In this document: positions 21,601 to 32,021 of the stretch, in pieces | Layout: the number at the start of each line of letters is the position of its first letter | Numbering within the stretch: position 1 is the stretch's first letter | DNA from: Oxytricha trifallax | Taxonomy: Eukaryota; Ciliophora; Spirotrichea; Sporadotrichida; Oxytrichidae | Reading direction: 5' to 3' | DNA length: 64,000 nt | NCBI GenBank assembly: GCA_000711775.1 | Contig: ARYC01000147.1 | Span: forward strand, 52,238-116,237 | Program-made: the position numbers and the translations under genes | Notes under the pieces: generated by a model | What the model saw: the letters and a program-made list of their open reading frames with translations, nothing else | What the model was told of the DNA's origin: nothing | The model's database searches: none

Positions 21601-24600
21601 ATTATCATAGAGATGCCCATAAGACAGCAAGAAATGCAATTAAACTAAAAGAACGCACATGTCAGCACTGTCACAAGGTTATGGCAAGGGCATTTAATTG
21701 TGAGAGACACGAAAATACTTGCAAAAAAAAAACCATCAAAAAAAAAGTATAAGACTTCAAGAGAGATGACAGTAGTACTCAGGAATTTCCAATAGGTCCT
21801 GCAAAAGCTGAGACAGAGATTTAAGATGGGTATAGGCTTATAACCATCCAATAGAAAGTATACTAAACAACTTACAAAATAATAAGAGAACCAGTCATAT
21901 TCCATGGAGACGTCAGAGATTATAAAATGTGGGAACTAATTGCTAAAGACGCTATGCAAAGATACTAACAACTTTACGAAGTCGTTCTGATGGACCCTGC
22001 CTATAGAATAAAACAAGGAGTTCCTTATGAAACAGTCTCTGACGAGGAAATTCTCAAAATGCCTATAGAGTTGGTGCAAGAAAGAGGAATACTCATAATG
22101 TGGTTTGTGAACCAAAAGAAAGATGTAGCAAGATAATTTATGAAAATTCACGGCTATAATGAAGTTGAGAAAGGGGAGTGGATTAAACTCACAAAAAATC
22201 AGAAATTACACAAAGGATCTGGCATGTACACAGCTCACAATAACGAGAGCTTTCTTATAGGCAAGAAGGGCTACGTGACAGACATGCTCAAGTACCACGT
22301 TACCGATAATGTCATCTTCTCTAAAGTTGGAAAGCACTCCGAAAAGCCTTAGCAAATATATGACTTCATTCAGTAAATGGCCCCAGATAGGCTCAATTTA
22401 GAAGTTTTCGCGAGACCTAATAACATAAGAAATAATTTCACTTCTTTTGGTAACCAGCTGGAACAGACAGAGACATGAGCTATGGAAATGATTGAACTAG
22501 CAGTTTTAGTATATAATTAATAATTAAAATAATAAGTTTAAATAATTATATATCATGATTTGTCTAATAATAATTTTGTTCTTAACAACGATTATTTTGC
22601 AGTAGGCCATCCAAAGTTCAATAAAAAATTGTGAAATAAATAGTTTAATCAAGAGAAGTAGCAAAATATAAATATATATTTTTATAGCTTTCATTCACTT
22701 CTAGATGATTCAAACTAATAAATAGCTGATTTGCTGCAAATCACAGAGGATTAGAATATAATATGATAGTAATTATAATATCAAAATTTAAAATTAATAT
22801 CTAGACAATTTTAGGATGATGGTGTCTACAGCTTTTATTTATGCAAATATAATTGTATTATTTTTAAGACTTTTAGAAAAAGATCCAGTGAAAAGAATAT
22901 ATTGGGAGCATCTTAGAAAATTTATATGCTTATTTTATTAGAGATCAATCAGAGATCATTACCAAAATAGCCTTATATCAATTTCATTGTTTATAAATGT
23001 TCATTATAAAGTGCCCAAGAGAGTTAGTTATCCTTTTTATAGAAATCTCTTATAATTTATTTTTATTTTATCAATTTTTATGGATGTAAACTTGTTAAGC
23101 AAAGATATGGAGCTGAACTTCTCAAATAAAAATGAGGACGAAGATGAATTAGAAGTGAAGAATAATGGGTAATTAGATAAAGATCAAGAAGATTTTACAG
23201 AAGATGATAGCAAGCCAGAGAGATTTGAGCAATAAGAAGAGCAGAAAGATCTTAAAATAGGCAAGAAAGACTCCCAGTTAATTGGGAGACCATCAGCAGA
23301 AAGAAAAACATTTCAATTTATACAAGATAATGATAGTGAATTGATGTTATAAAAACAGGATTCAAAAAAGATTTAGTCAAAACCGATGCAAATACAACCT
23401 AATGAAATGCAACAGTTAAATGGGAATATTATTATAATGAAATACTTTAGAAAAAAAAAGTCTATTAATAATTAACATTTGCTAAAAATATATTTTATTT
23501 AATTTCAATCATATTATAAAAAAACCACTTAATTATTAAAATTATAATCCTATCAATATATATTTCCACTTGATTTAAACCCTTATTATCATTCTCATTA
23601 AATATAGCTAAATTTATGTATATACTCTTTTTGTTGTCTTATTTGAATTAATTTCTGTAATAGCAATTAGAATGGAGGAGTACTTGATTAAATCTAACCC
23701 CCATCATAAGCCAAAGTTCCACTTAAAACTGAGATATAATTATGTCTCAACATACTTCCATTTGAAGCTATGAGCGTTGATTAAGTGGCAGCCACTATAG
23801 AATCAGCTAGTATCGAAAGCCATTTGCATGAAGTTTATAACGCCATAGCATCTTCAGGGACAGTTAACGATAAAATCAATGTCCTTTGCTATTTATTTAG
23901 GTCATGCGATATTTCTTATAGTCTAATAAACTCAGCTTTTATGGGACTTCTCCTTAAACTAATGAAAAACGTCAAAAGTCCTCATCTAAAAATTAGGCTG
24001 AAACTTACAAAAATATTTCCTTGAGTAGCTGAAAGTGGATTGGCAGTTTTACTATGTGAAGTACTGAAAGATAAAAGTGAGAAAGTTCGAAGAAAAGCTG
24101 TAGCATCTCTTGGAGAATTTTTGTTTTATGCAGCTACACAACTAGATGACGATTAGGTTGAGGCTGTATGGGAAATACCTCAATAAGCTATCTAAACTTT
24201 AGTTAAATCCTTGAATGTTAATGAGGATGAAACAGTCAGATTTTATGCATGTAAGACTATTGAAAATATTACTGCTTAGTCAATAAGTGCTGGTTGCAAT
24301 TTCGCCACTCTTGAAGTTGCTAGTTTACTCTTAAATTAAATATTATTAACATTACAATAGTCTATACAACTTTGTTCCCTACTATCTTTGAGTCATTGTG
24401 AAAATTAAATATAATTATATTCCCTTAAAGCTTAATGATACACTCTAAGATGATGAGAACTTTTTTATGCTATTTGAATTTTAATTGTATTGCAATAGAA
24501 ATGGACTTTTACAAAAGTATATCTGACAGTATTATATCTTGAATCAGTTTCATAAATGATTCCTTAACTTCTTCAACAAATGACTGACTCTTTCAATAGA

Positions 24601-26410
24601 GCAATAAGCGGTTAATAAATTCTTGACGATGCTAAATCTAAGGGACTACAAAAGATTCTTAAAGGCAGTAAACAAGAATTTCAATGTATCATTGTTTATT
24701 GCTACTTTAATTAATAAAATTAGTTCGGCATAGTATTTATATATAGACAGGTTTCATAAGTCTTTTGAACATTTTGAGTTTCAATGAGTTCATGAACTCT
24801 TCAGCATTTAAATCAAAGATATGTAAATCAAATTTAATATAAACTCTGAGCTATATGATTGAGAATTGTGAAAGTACAAAGGGTGGTCAAGTTATGGATG
24901 AATTTAGAAGAGCTCTTATTATAATAATTTATTATAACGCAGAATCGATTGCAAAACACAATAAGATATTAGTAGCACAAAACAAAGATATTATTGAAAA
25001 CTTGCTTCCAGTCCTAATCAAAAAGATAGAATGTATATACTATAAACGATAAAACTATTAGAAGCATTATTGACAGATTTTTATCATTAAAGTTGTTTAC
25101 AGACTACATCACTCAATATTTATGCGAAGAAAAGATATATAATAGTGAGGAGAATAATGAAACAACCTAAGCAATCAATGAACTTATACTTAAGAAACTA
25201 TTTGGACACTATGGCATAATTCTAACTGATAAAGATCCAATCAACAAATAAACAATAGCCTTTAATTTAAGATTACTTGATAAAATTAAATAAATTTAGG
25301 ATCTTTAAATATTATATATTATTTTATAATGCCATTGTTCGGTTTAAAACTTTAAAATATCATATAATAATGCATTTGTGACTATCCTCAAAAAGTTAAA
25401 GCTAATATCAATCCTCATCGATTATTTCTAATAACTATATATTTTGACATTATATTCTCTGTCCAAGTTCAATGCATTCACAGTGAAGATAGTCAAACAA
25501 ATAGTCTTGTATTATGAATTAGCAATCTTTTATGAAGAGAAGTAGACTTAGACGAGTTAGTGAAACTAAATGTACTAGAAAAGATAAACTAAATTATGTC
25601 CAGTGTGATGAGCAACCATCAAGAATGGTGCTCTGACCTCCTGCTAGAAATTATGAATGAAATATTGCACTAAGCCGCGGATTTAAAGAAATCAGACGCA
25701 TCTACACAACTACCATAATAAGTCTATGATACTCTATTGGTCAATTTTAAGGCATTCATTAAACTACTTATTGCTAGCGACGTTGTAAGTATTATAAGGC
25801 AATTATTAACAAATTCTTTAGAGCATTGTTGAAAAAGCAAGTCAAAACATTCTCGCTTTCATTTAATTGAATAGTTATTTTAAGCTTTATGATTCAAGGA
25901 ATCCAAAAGAATGCTGATTTATTGGAAATATTAATCCATTATAAGCTTTATATTCTTTATAACAGAGGATTAGATGCAATTCTTTTTACCGACATTTAAA
26001 TTGGAGAAACCATCGATTTCTAAAAGTCTAATTAAATCACTGTATTGGGCACTAACTTTCCCCGGTTGTAAGATAAATTATAGATATAATCAAGTTTTAT
26101 AGAATAACTCAGACTTAACAGTGAAAATAAAGCTAGCTTAGCAAAAGTAGCAGAAAGTTTAGTAAACTTTAAATGCTTAAATGGACACTTAAATCTATTA
26201 AACTAAATTAAAAATTCCATTATATTATAAGTATAGGGTCAGATGATAAATCATTAAGTAACACTGCAAGGGAAGTATTAAAAATCTGCAAATCATGACA
26301 TAATATTGTTTGCCTTAACTATCTTTAATACTTACAATAGATAAACTCCTTAATTTAATGTTAGTTTAATTCTACTTAATTATACTTAATCTAACATATT
26401 CCCATTTTGA
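16039..26410 (+). CDS. ULK4-like: Scrambled ULK4/RUNKEL-like kinase with ARM repeats
   Basis: An N-terminal kinase domain (MNNFHIYEEVGRGKYSVVYK, VAVKSVEK, IIFEYCAGGDLFQL, LCDFGLAKKL, SGTPYYMAPELF, SDTWALGCVLYE, LLEKDPVKRIYWEHL, RKHPFW) is followed by LPKQPQFDQYL, an acidic linker, IHNSDTAVKPIIGN and a long armadillo/HEAT-like region, the order known for ULK4 and plant RUNKEL (microtubule and cilia functions). The catalytic loop reads YADLKPSN instead of HRDLKPxN; the Asp, the VAVK lysine and DFG are present. The protein order alternates between an odd segment array (16039-18687) and an even array (22809-26410). Several GT-AG introns lie in the first segment, and one is likely near 25784-25820. 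The last segment carries a probable 10-bp IES at 25913-25922 (GAAT repeat). Stop TGA is at 26408-26410. The coordinates cover both arrays and the foreign DNA between. Confidence 0.88.
18697..19677 (+). CDS. IS630/Tc1-mariner (TBE-like) DDE transposase
   Basis: Open frame of 326 codons from ATG 18697 to TGA 19675-19677. An N-terminal helix-turn-helix (NTIQNIAKILKVSIRFVRKV) and a second one (SVATPSTLQYIYKKNKIKYK) precede the catalytic core. Acidic triad: Asp in KIIYIDEIIFKP, Asp in IVIFWDNLRSHHNK, and Glu in APYSPKYHCIEEVFSQVK, the DDE_3 arrangement. No frameshift or internal stop was found, so it looks intact. It lies next to the end of an ULK4 segment. Transposases of this class catalyse cut-and-paste transposition and in ciliates have been linked to IES excision. 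Confidence 0.88.
19690..20373 (-). pseudogene. Broken accessory ORF of the TBE-like unit
   Basis: Three consecutive minus-strand frames carry coding-like sequence. Frame one at 20373-20011 includes EGYFLPNDDHVTMRFIKDF, LLLKSGEVVQLNVPYYEEL, YMNYYPDYHVLPDRKYFYG and HANRAKKLK. Frame two follows (NDTLEEEKEKIIIKDDVYRQ). Frame three ends SQGKKALGGQLGDVTMTQES before TGA near 19690. Total length, about 220 residues, fits the 22-kDa class of TBE proteins, but this is inference from position and size. The two frame changes could be decay, sequencing errors or tiny IESs. No known enzymatic motif. Confidence 0.5.
20374..21485. other. AT-rich region of the TBE-like unit with short repeats
   Basis: About 1.1 kb without a convincing gene. 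It contains several copies of a 15-bp motif (next entry) and an inverted repeat CATGAACC...GGTTCATG near 20690-20720. No TTTTGGGG/CCCCAAAA telomere-type repeats were found. Confidence 0.5.
20826..21399 (+). repeat. Dispersed CCTAAGTTTTCACTC motif
   Basis: Near-identical copies occur around 20826, 20856, 21361 and 21385 (CCTAAGTTTTCACTC and variants), each followed by an A- or T-rich run. They lie upstream of the zinc-finger MT-A70 gene. Function unknown; remnants of a short tandem or terminal repeat are possible. Confidence 0.5.
21486..22478 (+). CDS. Zinc-finger MT-A70 adenine-methyltransferase-like protein
   Basis: A single open frame of 330 codons. Residues about 15-90 hold two Cys/His zinc-finger-like modules (CNYCEPP...H...H and CQHCHKVMARAFNCERHE with a following Cys) and a Lys cluster. 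The C-terminal half matches the MT-A70 fold order: YEVVLMDPAYRIKQGVPYET (position of the DPPW motif), ILKMPIELVQERGILIMWF, KGEWIKLTK, GKHSEKPQQIYDFIQQMAPD, LNLEVFARPNNIRNNFTSFG and GNQLE. MT-A70 proteins methylate adenine N6 in RNA or DNA; ciliate members make 6mA. Here the motif reads DPAY instead of DPP[WYF], so activity is uncertain. It is in the germline-only spacer, hence probably eliminated from the macronucleus. Confidence 0.87.
22479..22808. other. AT-rich spacer before the even MDS array
   Basis: About 330 bp. A short coding-like stretch near 22688-22760 (SFHSLLDDSNQQIADLLQIT) has no neighbour it joins to by an obvious pointer. Otherwise AT-rich; the right end of the transposon unit should lie here but is not recognisable. 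Confidence 0.45.
22809..26410 (+). other. Even-numbered MDS array of the scrambled ULK4-like gene
   Basis: Segments in order: E1 22809-22839, E2 22866-22920, E3 22940-22975, E4 23079-23299, E5 23321-23423 plus 23671-23730 (split by a conventional IES), E6 23754-23999, E7 24028-24335, E8 24365-24398 (34 bp), E9 24427-24463, E10 24488-24520, E11 24538-24685, E12 24760-25032, E13 25074-25270, E14 from 25366, E15 25536-26410. E1 supplies DDGVYSF, E2 EKDPVKRIYWEH, E3 RSLPKQP. All are missing from the odd array and all fit the family order. Confidence 0.9.
23424..23675 (+). other. Conventional IES (252 bp) within E5
   Basis: AATGG repeats at 23419-23423 and 23671-23675. The join reads CAG TTA AAT GGA GGA GTA CTT, in frame, so scrambled and non-scrambled junctions coexist in one gene. 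Confidence 0.7.
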
Positions 26411-26499
26411 AAATATGATTTGAAAATCAATATATTTGACACACTTCAAAGGATATATTATAAGATTATACAGTTGAAATTAAAAAATAAATTTTATTA

Positions 26500-29049
26500 A
26501 TGAAGTAAGTTGAAAAAAGCAAAAAATCGCAATTAATTTCAACTGAAAGAAAATAAGGACCAGTGAATTAATTTAGTTAGACAGGAAGGTCTAATGATAG
26601 TGCCACATCCACTCAGAAACAATAAGAATATTTTGGTATTAACTAATTTAAATTGTGAGTTATATTGATAGTTCTAAAAATTTTACCTCTATTAAATATA
26701 AACCCACTAAAGCATTATTTATCTTTCAAAAAAAGTGATTGGAAATTTATTAGGATATAAATTATTTTTCACCTATAAGATTGCTTTAACATATTTTGAA
26801 AATTAACTAAAATTTTAAGTGATTAATTTGAATATAATAAAATATTGTTCTTTTTTTGAATTCTCTTGAGATTAATGAATGGGTTTTAACATTCCATCGG
26901 TGAAAGTGAGTATAAAATCAGCTTAATCTTAAAAATAACTCTAAGACCCTCAATTAATCACTCCAAAAAAGGAACAGCATTTAATCAACTTAGACCTTTA
27001 ATCATCTCAAAGATAAATCTCTAAATTTAATGCTGTGATAAATAACAATGACGTCGATTCTATCAGAACCTCACAGTAGATGCGAACACCTTCCTTTCAA
27101 AATACAATTTAGAAAAATAACTTAAATTCTGCAGCATCTACAGATTAAAAACTATCTGAAGTTAAGCAGAGCTACGTTAAGAAAGATTCAGTTATGCTTA
27201 AAAATTAACAGCAACTAGATTTAGATTAGAACTATTAATAGATTGAATCTGCAAATTTATCTGCAATTATGATGCCACAGAACCAATCCCATACCAACAT
27301 AAATGACGATGAATCTATAACACACACTTTCATTAGAGAAAACTAAAGTTTATTGTAAGTCATTCCATCAGCTTACACAACCAAAGAGAGGCAGTAAAAC
27401 GATAATTTCTAAGCTGGAGTTGTAAACAATTAGAAATAAGGTCTAATCTCAAATGATAGCAATGAAAATTTATAACAAAAAGCTATAGGATCAGCTCGGA
27501 TACAAGTATATGGCTAACACGCTTAGGAGGCAAATAATAAAAGATCTAGGTAATAGTTTACCAATAGGAAAAATCCATACTCTGATTCTATGACATCTCT
27601 AAATAACGACAATAATAAATCCCTGGGTAAGAATGGCAAGTCTCGATCACTGAGCTAGGTGTCTATAACTTTAAAAGAAAGCACTAAGGCAAATTAAGAA
27701 AAGGTTTAACAAACCATACCTCTGTAACTTAATTCCTATCTAAGTCAAAATTTAAATGAGAAGCCATAGCAATTCATACATAATTCATTTGAAGTTAAAT
27801 TTATATAAATTTATTCTTAGATAACATATCATAATTAATGAATCCCGTGAAGTTTAATAAGATTAACAAGTAAACATTTCACAGTTACTCTAGATAAACT
27901 TAGACCTTCGCAATGAATTCCAGTATTTCAAATCTGAAACCAACGAAAGAATCAGTGAACTCGAAATGAAGCACCTAAATCAGCAAGAAATCATCGATTA
28001 TCTTTTGTAACTGCTACAGGGTTAAGGGGTGAATGTCTTCAACAAACAAGACTTGAAGGATGACAGCATTAAAGACTCTATCTAAATAAGAAAGGAAAAG
28101 CTTTAAATGTTGAAAAATGAATAGGTTTTGGGCTAAGATTCTCAAAATGCTCACTCTGGTAGTGAGAACGATTAACAGAATTAGAAAAGTGAAACGGAAA
28201 ACTTATACTACTTCAGCCAAGAAGAAATGTTCAAACATAACGAAACTTCGAACTATGAAGATGCTAGAATAAGAAATGTTTCTGAGCCTGATATCGTAAA
28301 TAGAATGCCTTTGGATGACGATGATGATAACGATTAAAACGATGAACAACAATAAAACAGTGATAACAACACACAAAGCCAAATGAGCTCAAAGGAGCAG
28401 ACAACTCAATCTAATATGAATTTAATGATTAGTGGCATTGGGATGGGAGCAGACTCTGACTAAGATGAGGTACAAATTTAAGCAACTAATTTTGACTATA
28501 ATTACATGACTAACAATTAGGATGAGTAGCAGTAAAATGTTCTTACTCCCTTGAGTTAAAATCAACAGTCCTACGTCAATCATTAGAATAATAAAATATT
28601 ATAGAGTTAAAATACTATTAATAAATTTTGAATGAAAGCAGTAAGGAAGCTTAAGAATTAAACTCTTCACAATAGCAATCCAGCTCTAAAGATATCCAAT
28701 CAATATCTAACAAACTTATCATATTATTAAAATAAATTTATTCTAAAAATATATCAAGATTTAGGTATTTTTAATATATATTATTTTGGTAATAATAGAT
28801 TTACAAAACCAATCATACCCAAGTAACAAGCTAATGCAACAGTAATATAGCACCTTCCACAGAGAGCAGCAATTAGACTATATTTCAGCTAACAGTGTGA
28901 ATTTCAATTAATATCTGTAAAATAATCAGTCAAAATTTGTTGAAAAACCAATTAATCTGATATAATCTATTGAGTCATAGGAGGAATTAATACACTCATA
29001 TTGCTTTTGTTTATATTTTATTAAAATAAATTATAGATTCTTAAATTGA
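26500..29049 (+). CDS. Acidic Q/N-rich coiled-coil protein, several MDSs
   Basis: ATG 26500. Joining at IESs 26644-26890, 27797-27854, a probable 11-bp one near 28615-28632 and 28703-28815 gives one long frame. The N-terminal half is Q/S/N-rich. The middle is a coiled coil (NLDLRNEFQYFKSETNERIS, ELEMKHLNQQEIIDYLLQLL). A very acidic stretch follows (MPLDDDDDNDQNDEQQ). The C-terminal segment reads SYPSNKLMQQQYSTFHREQQ and reaches TGA 29047-29049. No known domain. Without the IES joins an earlier TGA at 28629-28631 would end it. Confidence 0.65.
26644..26890 (+). other. IES (247 bp)
   Basis: Pointer TTAAC at 26639-26643 and 26886-26890; join TTT GGT ATT AAC ATT CCA TCG in frame. Confidence 0.82.
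27797..27854 (+). other. IES (58 bp)
   Basis: Pointer TGAAGTT at 27790-27796 and 27848-27854; join TCA TTT GAA GTT TAA TAA GAT in frame (FEVQQDQQVNISQL). Confidence 0.83.
28703..28815 (+). other. IES (113 bp)
   Basis: Pointer CCAATCA at 28696-28702 and 28809-28815; join GAT ATC CAA TCA TAC CCA AGT in frame (KDIQSYPSNKL). Confidence 0.8.
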
Positions 29050-29339
29050 TTTTGTTGTCATAAAGATTTTAAAATTATTTTTAAAATAGAGGGATAATCT
29101 TGAAATTATTGAAGGAATACATTCTAAATTGAAATTTAATAAACTTTTTAATTTAATTATAAAATACTTTTAAATTAATAATTATATGAAATTTTGCGAA
29201 TGATCTAAAATTAAATGATGAGTATTTATTAAAATTGGTCTAATTCATTTTGAGGCAAATATTGTAAAATACTTATATAATTCTTTAATTTATTTAGTTG
29301 ATTTCGAATTCAGTATAACTAACCATACCTAAAACTTAA

Positions 29340-31608
29340 ATGCTAATGCAATTAAATATCTTTAAAAGCAATAAAACTAATTATAATAAATAAAAATTCA
29401 CAAAATCGATCATTCTCTCTAATATAGAAAGTAATGAGGTAACTTCAAGACTATACGATTCTTAAAAACTTTAAGATTACAATTTTTAAGATGATAATAA
29501 TTTTGAGAATAAATAATACTTAAAAGTTGAAAATTAAGAAAACAATAGATATGTTTAAAAACTAGCTATCAATCGTTAAATGATAGAAGATGAGTGTATA
29601 TTAAGTCTTGGAAGCTCACCTACTCATAGAAATAGAGAAAATTTTGAGGTAAATTTAACTAAAAACAATTACCTGAGTAGGTGCGATAAGACCTCAAGTT
29701 CCTAGTAGCAGCTGAATGATTTGAATAATTTTGATGATTCTTAATTAATAGTAAGTCCACAGGTTGACGAAGAGTAAACAATAAATCACCAGTCTCTTTC
29801 TTCAAATCATGTTTCAAGTTCTAATTTAGATAATAAAGGGTATGCTTACAAACTATAGGATTAATCTCGCAATTTTGATTCAATTGATAAAACTACTCTA
29901 CTCGGTTACACTGAACAAGGAGGCGGAAATCAGTTTAGTAGTAAAAACACCTTCACATTTAATTCATTTAGAAATAGTCTACTTTTATAATTCAGTGTTT
30001 TATAAGTGATTGTTAACCAACACTACAAACCAAATGAAGCCTATCTTTAACTATTAGTAACAACAACTATAAAATGAATAGTCAAATAATAAGAACTTCT
30101 CATCCGCAGATAAAACATCCTCGAAAATTAACTAATAAAATCTTCGCTAGAAACATTTCATAGATGAAGATCTAAATTAAATGGCTACTTAAGCTTAGAT
30201 TTAATATAAGCCCCATGATTTTTTAAATAAGGAATTTACATAAAACAAGATTAATAGCAGATCCAGATCTTAAATGGGATTTAGCACTTTCAACAAGAGA
30301 ATAGGCATTTCGGGTACTTAAGAGATGCTCCCAAATAACTCAAACTTATACTTTGGAAATAGTTAAACAAATTACTCTCAGTATCATTAAATGTAGAGCT
30401 ACAATCACTTATATGATAAAATCTCAATATCAAAAGTTGATAAGAAGATTGGGATTTCAAGAGATTCGGAAATATTAAACAGCTATGCTAGTAGAAATAG
30501 CAAATATTAACAGTGTTGTTAAAATATGAGTAGGAGTAGCGAACATTTAGGTAGTAATAACGGATCCAATAATTTTAATTATTGCTGTTAGATTTAATTG
30601 CAAAGATCAGTTGAATAAGCTTATTCTTGTGATTTGAGATTTTTGTAAGACATGACGGTTGTGCTCAATTTTTTGAATAAAAATCAGGGTTAAATTTTAC
30701 TAAGTGATCTATTCAGTAAAAATGTAAATTAATCTCTGCAGCGGGAGCTTATCTAGGATTTAGTCAATTAATTCATTATGAATTAGAATGATTACCAAAA
30801 TCTTTATATAATCCCTACACCTTGGTGGAAGGAATGGTGTAAATATACAAATTACACTGACAATTATTTTGCTCAAGATATAGCAAAAGCTTTTCAAACT
30901 GGTAAAGCTCCAATTACTAAGATTCCCATTAAAAACTTCAATGATTTGGTAAAGGGTAAAAGGCCAGAATCTATTAAAAACTTTGCTCTTTTATCAAGCG
31001 ATTGTTAATCTATAATTAGTGATTAGTATATTTCAGTTTCAATTGATATATGGAGTTTCTTAAGTGCTTGGTATGATGCAGATTTGTAAATTAAAGTAAC
31101 TCCTCTAAGTTAATAGTTCTAAAGCTTAAGCATTAAACCACAGTATAAGTAGAGAAATAACAGTTTGAACTAATTATCAAGTTGCAAGTATGATAGACAA
31201 TAGGTTATAGATTCTATAAACTTAGCCTCGGCTTCAAATCAATAGATCCCTAAAATAAACGATAACAATCCTATTTCACCATAAATTATACATTAAAACA
31301 TGCAGATAAAAGGAGGAATGCTTTCCAAGCAAATGACCGGAAATACATTTAAAACTTAACTATAATCAGAGAAAACTGTATTTTAAGTAAACCCTGATGA
31401 AGCCCTTTCTACACCAACATACAATCATAATAGCAATATGAATTTTGATGGATAATAATATAAACGCAGCTCTAGTGATAAAGATCGAAAGTTAAATTAA
31501 AGACAAGAGGATGATATCAAATTGTCAGTGTAGAGCACGAAATAAGTCATTTAAACTAATGGGGTATATAAATTCTAAAATTTTAAACTCAGTTTCTTAA
31601 AATTATGA
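29340..31608 (+). CDS. DUSP-domain protein with long disordered flanks
   Basis: From ATG 29340 to TGA 31606-31608, with a probable 43-bp GT-AG intron around 30000-30042. N-terminal 450 residues are Ser/Asn/Gln-rich. At about 30800-31085 is a DUSP-like domain: LYIIPTPWWKEWCKYTNYTD, then QYISVSIDIWSFLSAWYDAD. The WWKxW and IWxxLxxWYxxD patterns are the domain's signature. DUSP domains occur in ubiquitin-specific proteases such as USP15 and mediate protein contacts. I see no Cys/His peptidase boxes in this gene. The C-terminal third is again Q/S-rich. Role in ubiquitin signalling is inference from the domain. Confidence 0.7.
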
Positions 31609-32021
31609 TATTACTTTAATTTTTTACCCAATAAACTGATAGAAACACAGTCAGAAATATGTGAATTTAAATATGAATATCAACTTAAAATGCCATAACA
31701 ATTTAACAAAGTATATTAATTTAATAATTCAACTATTTTCATTAAGCAGTGTCAGGTATTTTTTCATTAATTTTAGTTTTATTGCTTAAGATATTTTAAA
31801 ATTTAAATAAAAGTTTTAATTTCTATGATGATACATCTTTTAATTAATAGGTTATTATAAAATTATTAAATAAACTCTAGTTTGTTACAAAAATAGGTTA
31901 GAAAATATTTGCTATTGAAAAAGAATAAGTAGGTATAAACTGCAATAAAACTTGTGTATAATTAGAATTTGTATGAATAAAAGATAATCCTATATAAATA
32001 AATGAAGCGAACTTAACTTAT
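31609..32021. other. AT-rich spacer between convergent genes
   Basis: About 400 bp, AT-rich, no gene or repeat recognised. Confidence 0.5.

Larger units (their letters stand above)
18697..22478. mobile_element. TBE-like transposon unit in the spacer of the ULK4-like gene
   Basis: The 4.1-kb stretch separating the two MDS arrays holds a DDE transposase (+), a broken accessory ORF (-) and a zinc-finger MT-A70 gene (+). From memory, telomere-bearing elements (TBE, Tc1/mariner) of Oxytricha carry three ORFs: a 42-kDa transposase, a 22-kDa protein and a 57-kDa zinc-finger protein. Number and sizes here roughly fit, but I found no C4A4-type terminal repeats or other inverted termini, so the true ends are unknown. 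The transposase ATG starts only 10 bp after the last ULK4 pointer, which suggests a truncated or rearranged left end. Confidence 0.6.

Noticed and set aside
24000..24027. Premature TGA making the ARM-repeat gene a pseudogene
   Set aside because: The stop lies between pointers AATTAGGCT and GCTGAAAGT, in eliminated sequence; segment O7 fills the gap in frame.
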